The notes under the pieces: model-generated
What the model saw: the letters and a program-made list of their open reading frames with translations, nothing else
Told to the model about the DNA's origin: nothing
Database searches by the model: none
Origin: Anarhynchus alexandrinus
Lineage: Eukaryota > Chordata > Aves > Charadriiformes > Charadriidae
Assembly (NCBI GenBank): GCA_008711295.1
Contig: VUYV01000215.1
Location: forward strand, 970,239 to 1,034,238
Reading direction: 5' to 3'
Length of the DNA: 64,000 bases
Made by a program: the position numbers and the translations under genes
Part shown: positions 1 to 12,700 of the stretch, one piece after another
Position numbering within the stretch: the first letter of the stretch is position 1
Layout of the letters: each line of letters starts with the position of its first letter

Positions 1-2140
1 AAGTTTTCTCAGAGTGAGTGAGTTGGTATAAAGCAGGGTATTTTTCTTTAAATTTGTGCATGCTTTTTTTTAATGTGTTACCTTAATGAGATGCTGAGTC
101 CTTGCAGTGCTAGCATCACTAAAAGTTATCTGAGTGGCCCAAGTAGTTCACCTTCTTTCTCAGAAGCTATCTCATCTCATGTTTCACTGCTCTCCTGAGT
201 TTCCCAAATGTCATGTTATTCAGCTTTTTTCACACCCCTGGCCAACTCATCAGCACAGTCATTATCCAACCTCTAGAGCTGATCTACTTAGCACCTCATT
301 AAAAAGAATATGTTCAGCTCATCTCCTCTCACTGCTCTTCACTTGTCAACAAGTCCTGTTTTTTCGCCTTTTACATGCAGTCCTTTTGGTGCTTAATATT
401 TGTCAATCATTATTTTTTACCCTCTGGTGCAGTTTTCTCATGCTGCTCTTGCTAACCATCTCATCTATATTATATACCACTACTTATTTATCTTACAGTA
501 TGTATCTATATATGGAAATTTTTGTTCTTGTTTATCCTTGAGCTTGAATGCTAAAGCCAAGGCATAATAGCATATTCAAATATATCCTCTGCCATTGTTT
601 TTTTTTTTAAAAAAGTATATTTTCATAAACATACTGCTATTTCTTTGTTGTAGTTGTCAGAAACTTTTCAGTTGAACTTTTCTGTAGAAATGGTTTTCTT
701 ACTTGGATAGATGATTCAACACTTCTTTAAAACATCCATGGTTATTTCTGAAGGAAATTTGTTAAAAGTATATAAATTTTATATAAATAAAGATACAGAT
801 GGGGTTTTTAATTTTTTTTTTTTCTGTTTTTTTTTTTTTTTAATCAGAAAGTTAGCAGATGTTTTTTCTAACTTTTTCCTCAACAGAAAATAATTAGGGT
901 TCAATGATATGGAACATGCCATCCTTCTAATTTATTTTAAATATCAAGTAACATTTTTGGCTGTATTTGTGTTCTTTACTGCATTTCACTACGACTTCAG
1001 TATACTCTGCCACGAGAACCTGGGTGATTCTTGAAATTTATGATAAGTTAGCCTGGTGATGGGACTAGGCATTTAATTACGTTTTTGACCATTGGGAACA
1101 ATAGGCAAGTGAATAAAAAGTGACTTTAAAAGTATTTAACAGTCACATGATTTCTTCTGTACCACAATTGTTTGATTTTTTTTCCCTATACATAAAACAG
1201 TGACCGTAGTTTTAGGAAACACCAGTGTGTGTTAATGACAGGTAAATGCTGACTTTGCGTGGCTGACCATAGTGTGTTTGAGTAGTCAGAAAAATAGTGG
1301 TGATGTTTGTGGCTGTCACATGAACATAAGACAAATAAGGTTTCTAAGAAATTGGAATTTTTTGGTACCTGACAATGTTCAACGAGTATTGATAACAATT
1401 TATTTTACCACTAGCAGCTGGAAACCAAAAGATATTACTCCCCAACCTCCAAGTATCAATGATAGTTTTTGAAGATTACAAGGGCATAGCAAACAAAACT
1501 GAGCATCACAGGACTAGATAAGACAAATCATAAAAAACCCAAAATATTTCAAAGCATTTTCAAAGAGATCCAGGGCTTCAGAAAGCTCGATATTCCGGTG
1601 GCTTCTTTGGTTCCTCCAATATTTGGTATAGTGAAGTATTTTTATGCAGGCAGCGTGCTTTTCAAGGAGATACCTTAGAGGTTTCTGCATTTAGTGCACT
1701 GAAATGTTAAAGCTGTGACGTTCTAGACACAGACTACAGTCCTGGATTAAACTTCTGAATTCTTAGGAAAATTTTCTTGCAGAATCAGCTTAGCTGAGCT
1801 CAGTTATGACTAGAGTACAGTGGTTCTCGTGCTGATTTTGCCGTGAACCTCTGTTTTAAGTTCAGGCCTGTATTACCACCATTAGCCTAAGCAAGACAGA
1901 GCTGGTTTTGAATATACACAGGAATGAGAAATGAGGAGCAAGAAATACCATAGTACACTCTATACCCCTGCTTCATCTGTTTCCTTGTTCTGTCTGAATT
2001 TTGGCTACAACTGAAAGTCTGGTCTTCATTTTCAATACTCTGGAGAAAGGACAGCACAGACAATCTGACCACAAGGAATACATTCTTTCATTATTTTCCA
2101 TCTCATAGACTGTTATCTGTACAGATCTCGAGCAGGAAAA
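1..2140. other. Gene-free AT-rich stretch
   Basis: No open frame here is long or has a recognisable domain. The longest, 135 codons on + from 134, is a leucine-, serine- and histidine-rich translation of T/C-rich DNA and looks like chance. The stretch contains short T and A runs, for example T/A around 598-614, and no recognisable interspersed repeat. Confidence 0.6.
812..841 (+). repeat. T-rich homopolymer tract
   Basis: Two T runs (812-823 and 827-841) are separated only by CTG. This is simple low-complexity DNA. No element body could be recognised next to it, so it is not assigned to a retroposon tail. Confidence 0.9.
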
Positions 2141-5100
2141 CATCTAGAAAAGGAGCAAGTGCCCAAGGAGAGGGTGCTTGGAGGATAAAAATGTCATCTC
2201 ACCATAGTGAAACCAAAAGGCTTGGAACCCGCGCTAAAATCTCCATAGTTTCTGAAAGCAGAATATGATAATTTGATTGTGATAACATCACTGTGCCTTT
2301 AAATAATTCCCTGTCATAGTTAAAAAGTGAAGAATAATGAAAAAGGTAAATGGGAATGATGGAGGACAATATTCTGACTACATCCATCAACTCTTAGCTG
2401 TATCTGTGTGTTTATGCATGCCATCAATGTCATAATAGCAACTGTCTTCAGAGAAGCTGTGCATAACGAATCCTTTATATTGACAATCTGTTGAAGGCAA
2501 CTGTTTGTATCTCTTTCTTGTTTTTTGAAAAAAAAAAACAACCAACACTTAAGATGGCTGATGACTTGACTTTTATGCTTAGGGGACTGTTAGCTGCACC
2601 AGCATGAATAGTTCATTACTGTAACTATGCTGAGGCTATGAAAAAGAAGAGGAAAAAATATTTGCTTAGCAAATGTCTCAAGGGCTGAATTATTTTTTCC
2701 TTCCCTGCCTTGCCTCAAGAGTGGAAGCTACAAAGTCCTCTACTGCCACCATTGCCATCACCTCACTGCAATAGCTCCCATTTTTCATAGGAGGGCAGCT
2801 GAGGTGGATTCCATGCGCTTTGTGCAAGGAACCCTGCTGTTCATCCCTTACAGTCCTCTAGACTGTGAGCTGTAGCCAATGGATTAGGGAAACAGTCTAT
2901 CCCATCTCCATGAGGTACAGATTTGACTTTGAGTTGTCCTTGTGTTTTCTAGTGCAATCTTACGTATATCATAAGCAAGAATTTTGAGCAGCCTTAAAAA
3001 CATAAGATGAAACACCTTTTTTTTTCCATCAGATTAAAAAATATAAATCAATAAGAAGACCAAACATCTGCTGGATTGTGGAAAGCTTCAAACGCATTTG
3101 TAGATGGCTGAAGCCTAAGGGCTTTCACTGAAATTGCAACATAGTTTATTCTTAGCAATTAGATGGAAACTGGCCATATTTCAAATATGACATAAAAATG
3201 AAATGTCCTCCACATCAAACTGACATTGTACTCTTGGAATACCTGGTGTGTTGCATGCAATGTTGTTTTCTTGTCTTTCTCTTTGCAGCCTCAATACTCT
3301 GATCAATAAATGCATACCTAGGCAGCCATGGTGACAAAGGACAAGGTCTTTCCTCAGATAACTGATGCTGAATAGAATGCATGAAACATCAGCTAAATTT
3401 GTGAATCTTCCATTAAGTGGTGGGTACTTTTGAGCTCTGTCTTTCCGTAGCTTGAGCTTAATAAAGGATTTGCAGGGCAGATGCAGAGAATGCTTTGCAA
3501 ATCAAAGGAGATGTCCCTGAACTGCAATTGATCTGATTAGTTATAAAAAAGTTAGGGGAGATCTTGGACTCCTTAATTGAAAAGCTGTAATAATTTGATT
3601 TTATAATGTATAGAAAAGAGGGTTTCCCGTGCTCTTTTTTGATGAGATGATCTGAAATACTTCATGAGTGCAGTGAAACTGTAAACAAGAAGTGTTGAGT
3701 TTTTTGTTTTTTTTTTTTCATTCAGGACTGCAAAAAATTGAGTCAACAAAGTGAAATGGCTGATAGAGAACATGCAAACATATTTCTACAGTAACAACAA
3801 AGGAGAGAATTTCATGGTACTTACTAAAGCTTGCTGAACTCTTAGTTTTCCTAGAGCTGTTTAAGTTCCACAGGGGCACTGCTGCTTCCACTTTGGCCAC
3901 ATGTACTTGGCTTTTCAGCAGCAATGCACTATCCGATATCCATTACACCTATACACCTACCTATATTATGTTCTACCCTAACATAGCATTAAAACCCATA
4001 TGAAATATTCATTAAAAGAACGTGGAAAACAGACACACAGGCACTTCTCAAAGCAAATGGAATTTTACTACCTCATCTGGAATATATGGTCATATTAGTC
4101 CTTTACTCCTTCAGATATGTCCCTGCATCTCACTGATTCTGAAGGCATAGGAGGATTACACTTCACTTGTAAAATATGATAAATAATTTGCCTTTGAAAC
4201 TATTGATTATGAAATTTATTCTTAAAACACACTTTTCCTAGGGAAAAAGAAGAAAAAGTCTCAGGCTGGAAATCCAGACCACCCAGAGAGAGATTGTACA
4301 AAATTTGGATTAGCACTCTGATACTGTGAATATTTTAGATAGGTGGATATATTACAGAGGGAACTATCAGAAGTTAATATGCCAGGTATAGTTGCTCCTG
4401 TGTGATTTTATTAATGTAAGAAGTTGTGAGGTATTACATTTCAAAATGTAAGTCTTGTTTCCACCCTCTGCCTTGATAGCGGAAATGGGTCCTTTTAAAA
4501 GTAGATATCATTTACTCTTGAGCTAACCCCTTTCCACCTGGTTCCTTCACCATGGAGGTAGTATAAGGGGCCTTGCAGCGTCTACATTATTTGACTGAAC
4601 ACATTGTTAATAACTTTCCTTTAGTGCTGATCCAGACCAGTGCATTCATTTGGTTTTGCGCAGCAGCTGTACAGGCTTACCAGCATGAGACTGGGAGCAG
4701 TATTCAGTATTTTCGAGTGTGTCTGTTTTATTCCCATGTCATGTCTCATCAGCATCGGTGTCCCTGCAGCAACACCTCTAGGAGTTCAGGCTCTGGATTT
4801 AATTAGGGTGGAAGTGACTTGGTGTTGACTGTTCCTATGGTGTACATATATTCTATATTGTCCTTGGTATATAGGACAATTCAGATCAAGTACTTTACCT
4901 GGCTAGGTGTGCAGTGTTGTATTTAGTGGTAGAGCAGATGGCATTTCACTTCCTGAGCCGTGCAGCAATTACTGTATACCTTTGCCTTTGAGAATTTTGT
5001 GACTTAGGGCTAAGACTTTCCAGTGCAGTGCTGGATGCGTGTTAAGTCCTTCAGTAGCTGACTGGGTATGCGTGTGGCTAATTTGCTTTCAGCAGTGCAG

Positions 5101-6159
5101 TGGAAAACCGTGTTTGTCATTTTCTTATAAAACCATGGACAAGTTCATGTAGCATGTTTCTTCTTGTCAGTTATTTACAATATGCAATTTAAATGATGCC
5201 TTTTGCATTTGAGAAAGAAATGCAGTTAAGTGCTGCTCACACGAGCAGTAGTTAGGCTTATTAGAAATCTTCCCATAGTGAGGAAAAAGGATAAAATATA
5301 CGCTTGTTTTTAAGAAGTATTAGTATGTTAAAAGAAGTGTGTGCCACTATCCACTGAAGTATCCATTGAACTAATAGACTGATTTTTATCATTATCTTAC
5401 TACTAGATTGCAAAACTGATGTTTAATGACACAAGATTGTTTGTTTGGTTGCACTTACAGACCTCATTCTTATAAACTGCAACATTCAACATCATAGTGT
5501 ATCGCACTAACCTCTGATCACTGATGCAAGTACTTGTCCACACGTGGGAATTCAGAAAACACCTGCTCTGAAATAAATACTGCAAAAAGGTGTTAGGATT
5601 TTCTTTTCTTTTTCCAGCAGTACAAACCCTCTGTGCTGATATCCTCATTCCAGAAAAAGTGCCCACAAAGGGACTTGTTCTAAAAGAAGACACTAGTAAC
5701 TCTAGTTACTTTAAGAGGTAACATGAGTCAGGTTGTTGTTTCCTTCTGATAGCTGAAAAAAGACTTCATATATAGTTTTAAAAATCTTCCTAACTCTATG
5801 TGGTCACATATCAGCTAATGGCTTTGTTACAGAGCATGGGAATTTATATCATCTGTTAAGACAAATCTTGATTCAGAAAACAGGAAAGAGGGTAGTGCAA
5901 ATGCTTTTTTGTAGTGGCTCTCAACAGCCGTGTCATATACGGTCACATTAATGAATAGCTTTCGTACCATGAGAAAATTAAAGTACACGCACACTCACAC
6001 GTGCACAAATTGTATAGCATTCACTTGCACCTAGTAATGCATTATAAAATGTCCTGTCCCAGCTGTGATGTTAGAGGATGGTTTTGGATGTTAAAACAAA
6101 CTTCTGTGATTGTCTATTGGCTTATAGATACTTCCATAATACATGCTACTCTTTGTGCT
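2141..6159. other. Gene-free stretch
   Basis: Only short, unrelated open frames occur. A long polypyrimidine tract ending in CAG at 3286-3288 looks like a splice acceptor, but no matching donor defines an exon after it. An A run lies at 2528-2538. No repeat family was recognised. Confidence 0.55.
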
Positions 6160-6420
6160 TTGTGACCTGGTCCCTAGCAATATCCAATTAAATATTGTAA
6201 AATTACTAATTTGTCTCATGAAAACAGACAGCTCTTGTCTCTCTCTGTGTCATAGCTTCTTGGGCTTACCACTGCAAATTATGCTGGATGCTCGGCATTC
6301 CACACTTAATTGAAATCGATACAAAATTATTAGCTTTGGCATGTAATGTTATCATGTTCATGGCCTGCTCTTCTGCCTCTGAGACTTAACTCAGAGAAAA
6401 CACCTGCCCCCTCAGTGTTT
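6160..6420. promoter_or_regulatory. Candidate conserved non-coding element
   Basis: This AT-rich but non-repetitive block carries several homeodomain-like cores. They include CCAATTAAATATTG near 6184 and TTAATT at 6306-6311, followed by ATCGAT at 6315-6320, a cut/HNF6-like core, and GCATGTAAT just downstream. Such motif density without tandem structure is typical of conserved enhancers. Conservation itself cannot be seen in one sequence, so the call is an inference from texture. Confidence 0.25.
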
Positions 6421-7774
6421 CCTTCTTAGAAATGTGTCAACCACAGTAGTAGATCTAAATTGAAAATTTGTCTTAAGTCTGGGAATTTTACATGAGAGGG
6501 GTCATCAGACTTAACTTTAAAACAGCAAGTGGTACTTTTATACATAAATCCTCTGCTAACGGAATACCAGAGTAAAGCTAGAAAAGAATCAAAGCTTTCA
6601 CGTCTTACTGACTGAGAGAAGTATTTTGCTTAGTCTTTAATTTTGCAGGTGACAGTAATAATAGTAGTGTACAACACTTGTTCCTCATCGACACGAATAT
6701 CATATGTTTTAATGATTCACTTGTTTCAGGAGACATTTTCTCCCTATGTTAACTGGATAAAGCAATTGGGAAAGCAAAGTGGAAGAATAGTGATGTCCTT
6801 CCCATTGGTCAGTGGAAATGTTTGGCTCCTTCAAATCCTTCTGAAGGCTCTAGAAATAGCATGTGTGACCTCTCAGTTTACTTGTTTGTGACACAGAGAG
6901 CATGATAAGCTTCCCACTGAAACATGAAATGCAGACATCTACAGTAATATAATTGAAAGATAGTTTTATCAGAGCTTTCCTCGGGCTCATGAGCTACAAG
7001 TCTTTTACTTTTTTTTTCTTTTTAAAATAGAAATCTCATTTTTTTAGTTGGAATAATAAATCCACCTTTGATGCTTCCTTATCTACACTACAGGTTTTAA
7101 TGCTCTGGCAGGTGATTTGCTCAGGGTACAGGCCCTAGATAATCTCAAAATGCTTTCGTGTTTGATATCATGAACACTTCTGCATAAGATGTAGTCTGGT
7201 CTGTGTGCTGAAGGTTAAGTGATACTAAATTATTAAGTGGCCTGTAGAGCTGAATACCCTACTGAGTTTAATCCTATAGTTAACAACCTCCCCATCCCTC
7301 TAGAAAAAATCCCAAACCTCTGGAGAGAAAGCCTGAGGAATACAGCCATACATATTCTGATAATGTTTATGTTGCTTTCCGAGTCTGGTGAGAGCCTGTC
7401 CAGGGAGGTAGAAGTATAGAGGTTTGGGAAATCAAAGTACCTGGGAGAAGCAGCAATGCCTTGCTGTAGAGGGTGAACCTGTCCTGCTATAAGCTCTTAC
7501 TTCAGCTAGCTACTTATACCCTGGTTCTGATCGGGCTAGAGCTGTGAGCAGCCAAATGCTACAGCATAACTGAGATTTTCAGCAGTGTAGTTTATGTTAC
7601 CCTCCTGGACGCCCTGCCTACCACAGTCCCAGCAGCTGGTCCTCCTTGCCTCAACCCACCCTCCTCTCCTCCTGGAAGAGGATGGAGCAAGTGGCCTTGA
7701 GCCGGTGGTGCCTTTCTTGTGCTCTCTGCAATTACCTGGTAATCCCCACAGGTCTCAGCAGCTTTATCCATGGA
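6421..7774. other. Gene-free stretch
   Basis: Short open frames only; nothing recognisable as an exon, RNA gene or repeat. Confidence 0.5.
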
Positions 7775-7812
7775 ATGATAGTAGTAACAATTCCTACTGT
7801 TACTACTATCAT
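7775..7812. repeat. Perfect 38-nt inverted repeat (15-bp arms)
   Basis: Positions 7775-7789 (ATGATAGTAGTAACA) are the exact reverse complement of 7798-7812, with an 8-nt loop ATTCCTAC between them. As RNA or extruded DNA this makes a 15-bp hairpin without mismatches. It is shorter than a normal microRNA precursor stem, and no target-site duplication is evident around it, so it is not assigned to a MITE or a miRNA. Confidence 0.9.
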
Positions 7813-9748
7813 GAGCCTGATATTCTTATTTCATATAGCTAGAAGTACTCATTGTTCAAAATATTATACTTCAAAAAAGTAAATAACAGGATCAGACAGG
7901 GCAAATACTCTTAATTTGGGTGCATAGGGGACTCAGGGAGTAAGCAACACATGAGTATTAACAAATGGCACTAGAGAATCTTATTATAAGATGCGTCTCT
8001 TCTAGAAGCCTGGTACTCCCTAGGGCTTCCTGGGCCAGTACTTGCTATCCAGAAGAAAGTTTAGCCTCTCTGTGGTTCAGTTTAGCTGAGCTCATGAAAA
8101 ATGATGGGAATGTGTTTCTGGAACCTTAACATCTCATCTGCTTTATGCTAAAAAAATCTTATTTACCTTCAAAGTAGATGCTTCTCAGAACAAATGGAAC
8201 TATTGCAGTGTCTCACAGTTGTAGGACATCAGCTGATAAAATGATCCTTGCAAGGGCAGGCTTTCCATTAACTACTGAAACTCCAAATTTCAAAGGTACA
8301 GCACTGAATATAATAGATTATGCTGAAGGACAGCAAATAATTTGTGAGCCAACATACACTGCTTATGCTATCTGTAGGATGTCTGAAAGCATTAAAGATG
8401 CATGATCTGTTAACAAGGAGCTACAGCAGTAACAACACCAAGCTCCAGAATCAGCAAGCAATAGTTTACAGGTTAGTGTTTTGAAATATTTATTTTGTCT
8501 GATTTTAAAATGTTTAGTCTGGAACATTTTAAATTATACTTTCCCACTGTATATATTTGGCTTGTGGAGCCTGTCTCTCTGACTCTGGGCAAGTATGGAC
8601 TACAAGTTCCTGTATTTTATTGTTTAGAAAACCAGTCTGTGGTTGAAGCCTAATGTAGAAAGCCAAGTGTCCTTTTAAGAATGCCAGGGTCAAAGTGCAA
8701 GGCCAAAAAAAGGGAAAATGAGATAATAGGAATCGTGAGATTTCTCTGGTGGGAATAGAGACCTCTGAAGTCCAAACACAGTGGAAATTTATTAAATAGT
8801 GTCCCAATGCATGTGCTAACAGAAGAAAGTCTTCTGCAAAGTATGATGATTGAGTTCTAAAATGAATAAAATAGAATAATAAAATAGTAATCTCTTAACT
8901 GCTTAACCGACTTTGTTGTGAGCAATGGGAATTTAAAAGTTAGTTTTTAATATTTTAGTAAGGATTTACTGTTTCAAAAAAATTGTCCCAATTCACAAGG
9001 AAACGGAGGTAACGGGCGTATATGTTTATCTTTAAACACCAAGCTGAGCCAAATAGCTGATTTAGGACAGAACTATCAGCTCAGTTTAAATTTACGTTTA
9101 CAGGTTGATAGCTATCAGACTTTTGCTCTCACTTTCCTTTAATACCACACTTTGGCTACACTTTGACTGCCACCACCCTTACTCCACTCTGACAGGTTGT
9201 TGCTGGAGAGGAAAGAACTGTGTTGTCTTATGGAAAGCTTGTCTGTTGTTGGCCAGTTTTTGAAAGCCTAGCAAAGAAACCAGATTGCAAACAACAGAAA
9301 TATCCAGAACCAAGTTACAAGGAAGATAGAAATGTCACAGTAAAATACAGGGAAGTTGAGCAATTAAAGCCGCCTGCTTTGATTAGGACTGGATGTATGG
9401 ATATATACATGAGGTATAAATACATACATTGATGTATATATTTGATAACTGAATAGTGAGTCGTATGGGATAGGAATGAAATGTTTCAATATATGGGGAC
9501 AGGTTCTTAATTCAATCACAGCCAAGTCAGTAGGAATGGGAGAAACTTCCTGATTAGACATCATCAGCTGGAGAAAAAATGAGACAAGTTGTTTCTGTGG
9601 CCCACTTTTCCCTCTTGTGCTTTCCTTAGCTGCTTGCTTTTCTCTGAACTTTTTTTGCCTTTCTTTTCCTGTTAAGGCCCAACTCTGTTTTCACTTAAAA
9701 ATGAAAGGTACATTTGTTTGAGTGAGAGCAGAGATTGGCTCTGTTCTC
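7813..9748. other. Gene-free stretch
   Basis: No supported exon or repeat. Open frames are below 100 codons and lack domains. Confidence 0.5.
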
Positions 9749-9772
9749 GGGGGGGGGGGGGGGGGGGGGGAN
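9749..9772 (+). repeat. 22-G homopolymer next to an ambiguous base
   Basis: Twenty-two consecutive G residues (9749-9770) are followed by A, one N (9772) and CCC. The run is capable of forming a G-quadruplex. The adjoining N suggests a sequencing or assembly uncertainty, so the true length and junction are unreliable. Confidence 0.9.
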
Positions 9773-12700
9773 CCCTTGCAACAATAACAAGTGATGTGCC
9801 CAGTCTTCCACGCGAAGGGGGTGTTTTAGCTGGATTTAAAAATCTTTGACCGTTTTTCTCCTGAAGATCCTAATGCAAACTCTCCAGGGTACATCACAAT
9901 AAAACTTACACTGATAGCAGACCTGCTCTAGTTCAAAACTGTGTCCGGCTACAGCCAGTTCTCATGCATATTTGTTTTTCAAAATTAAGATGGCCTTCAC
10001 CAGTATTTTTGGTACTCTTGAGACATGATGACATTTAATCATGAAAAAAGCTTTAGACACAGCATGGGAAAGTGCTTTATTTTCTCTCACCATTTCCCTT
10101 CAATTATGATATAAGTGAAACCAGACAGAATGCAAAATAAAATCCACTCAACTGAAATATTTGCAGCCTTCATATACACATATTCTCCCACATTCTGTTA
10201 AGAGTCTCTTTCTCTCTATTCTCTCCCAACTTTAATATGACCTTTAGAGCTAATCACATCTCTGAAGGCTTTTCTTTATTATTACTTTGCAGGCAAATAG
10301 ATAAGTAACTGCATTATTTAAAACAACTTGTAATGCTCAATAGATGGTGGCTAGTGTAACAAAGAAGGGAATGAGGGGATACTGTGCTGGAGCTGGAAGA
10401 AAAGTTCTTGTTAAAAACATATCTATGTTTTGGTGATGAGCTTCTGACAATTTGTTTGAACTAGGAGATATAGAAAAAGTTTGGGTTGAACCCCTACCGT
10501 AGCACTTTTGCAGTTTCCCAGTGTAGTGAACCTGCCATATTCCCTGTTGTGTCTGTGCAGACAGTGTTCTGGGTCACACCAGCAATGCTCAGCCAGAAGA
10601 CCTGGATGTCCTTCACATTCACAGCCAAGAGAAAAAAGAAACAAATGGTTGCATGGAAATGCTTCAGAGCCTCTCTCTAAAGAAGACAAGGCCTTGATTA
10701 AAGAAATCACTCAGGGATGTGTATTTACACAATCCATTAACCATGGAAGTAAATGGAGCTTATTCATAAGTTTAAAGACGGGTTATTCTTTCTGAAGAAG
10801 ATTAGTGTCCCAAGTCAGGATCTCTTGACTTGCAGTTGGGGTACTGGTGAGCTGTAGCCACATAAATTCACCAGTGCTAACGTGATCAAGGTTTACCTTG
10901 TTGCTTAAGTATACAAATAAACATTTAGTTTTAAAGAAGTTAGGGCATTATAACAAATGTGGCTAAAAGCTGTACAATGGAGAAGAACAAAAGTTTCTGA
11001 TATGTGCTTTCTTTTCCCCCAGCTTCCATTTCTGAACTACATAGAAAGTCTTAAAATAGATAGGGAAACATGGGCCCACATTTTATTGCCTACAAAGTAT
11101 ATGTATAAGAGGTTTCGTTTTTTTTTGTTTTAAAGATCAGAAATGCCATTATGTATTTATATATTTTATTAGTGAAAGAACAAGCTGGCAGGAGGTGTGT
11201 TTGTGACAAGAGGACTGTATTTATTATATAATGGGGATATTTTGGCTTCTCTCATCAAGTGTTGTTCGGCCTCTTTGATGTATAGTTATCCACTACAGAA
11301 CTGAACCCTTCTTTCATGTTCTTCCTTGCTAGTTACATATATTGTCTGATGTATTACTTGTTTTTTCCTGGTACAAAACATTTTTAGTTGCACCAGATCA
11401 GATTTGAGATAGTTTTTAATGAAAACAGAGCAAAGAGAATGGGGATATCTGTGGGGATAAATGTTATCATGACAACAGGACTCTTTGTAGCCATTAAAAG
11501 GAGAACAAGACCTGCCCATAAAGTAGGTGAGCAGTATAGGTCCTATGGAGAAAAACTGAATATTGGGTGAGATGTATGGAAGGCACTGAGATGCTCAAAA
11601 GTCATAAATGGATTAGGGTACATATGATGATGGGATTAATGTAGTTAGCTGAGGCTGACCTAAGTTCATTGCACCAAGATGGGTGATGCAGGATATGACT
11701 TTCTTACAGTCTGTCTGAGGGAGAAAGCTGAAGAGCTCAAACAGGAGTAGCAGCATCAGAAACAGAACCATCAGATAGCCTTTATTCTGCAGCATTTTGG
11801 CAAGTCACGCTGGAGGGAAGGTAGTTGGTGGTAGCTCTGCTTTATTTAGTTACTTAGATACTGTATGGAAACCACCACTTGTTTCTATTAAGAACATGTT
11901 GTTTAAGTGGGATTAAGAATTTAAAAGAAAGCTGCCTGGGCACCCAGCCAAACAGGAGATATCCATTTATAGTTTAGCAATGATGAGCCAACATCATGAA
12001 TTACCAGGCCAAGTTCCTCCACGGTGTAAACTAATATAAGCAAGCCTGAGGCCCTGGTGCATGAAATGAGGCTATGTTTCCCCAAAATGTAACAGATACA
12101 AAAAAAGCTCCTTGTTGTCAGCTTGTAGAGGTTCAGTATTAGCATAAGAAATAAGTGAATTCTGGCTGGACAGACATTTGCCTGCTGAAAACAAGGTTCA
12201 TACCAGGAAGGAAAGCTGCCAAGGAGATTGTTTTTTGGTTCTTAGAAAATAAGAACTTGCTAAAAACATGAAGCTCTGCACTGTAAGAAAAGGCAAGGAA
12301 CTATTCCCCACTCTCCCATGTTACTGTGCTCAACAGGGAAGGGTCTTGATTTTGAAGATTCGTTATTTCTTTTTAAAATGATGAATCGCCTGAATGTCAA
12401 TAGATGAAGCTGTGCAATATGGAAAATACCTACAACAAAAAAAGTTTTAACACAGAAGAATGTAGACATCTCTTTCTGCCAATTCTCCTCTCAGTTGATT
12501 CTCAGACAAATATTTAAATAGCTGCACTAGTTATTCACTAAGTTATTTTATATGAAGGCATTTGCTTTACATGTTGCCTCATCCAAAATTAGCTTTAGAT
12601 TTTGCATACTGATTCCCCACTATCCTTTTCTTAAGCAATTGAATGTAATAAAAAAGCCATGTAATATTGTTTTGCTCACCATATGAATACAATATGAAAT

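Noticed and set aside
134..541. 135-codon open frame near the window start
   Set aside because: The translation is of T/C-rich low-complexity DNA, with no domain, no splice signals and no conserved-looking composition.
3262..3288. Very good splice-acceptor tract ending in TTTGCAG
   Set aside because: No matching donor within a normal exon length and no readable frame after it; isolated pyrimidine tracts are common.
11004..11058. Acceptor-like tract followed by 37 open codons
   Set aside because: No GT donor with consensus context before the stop, and the peptide is unrecognisable.
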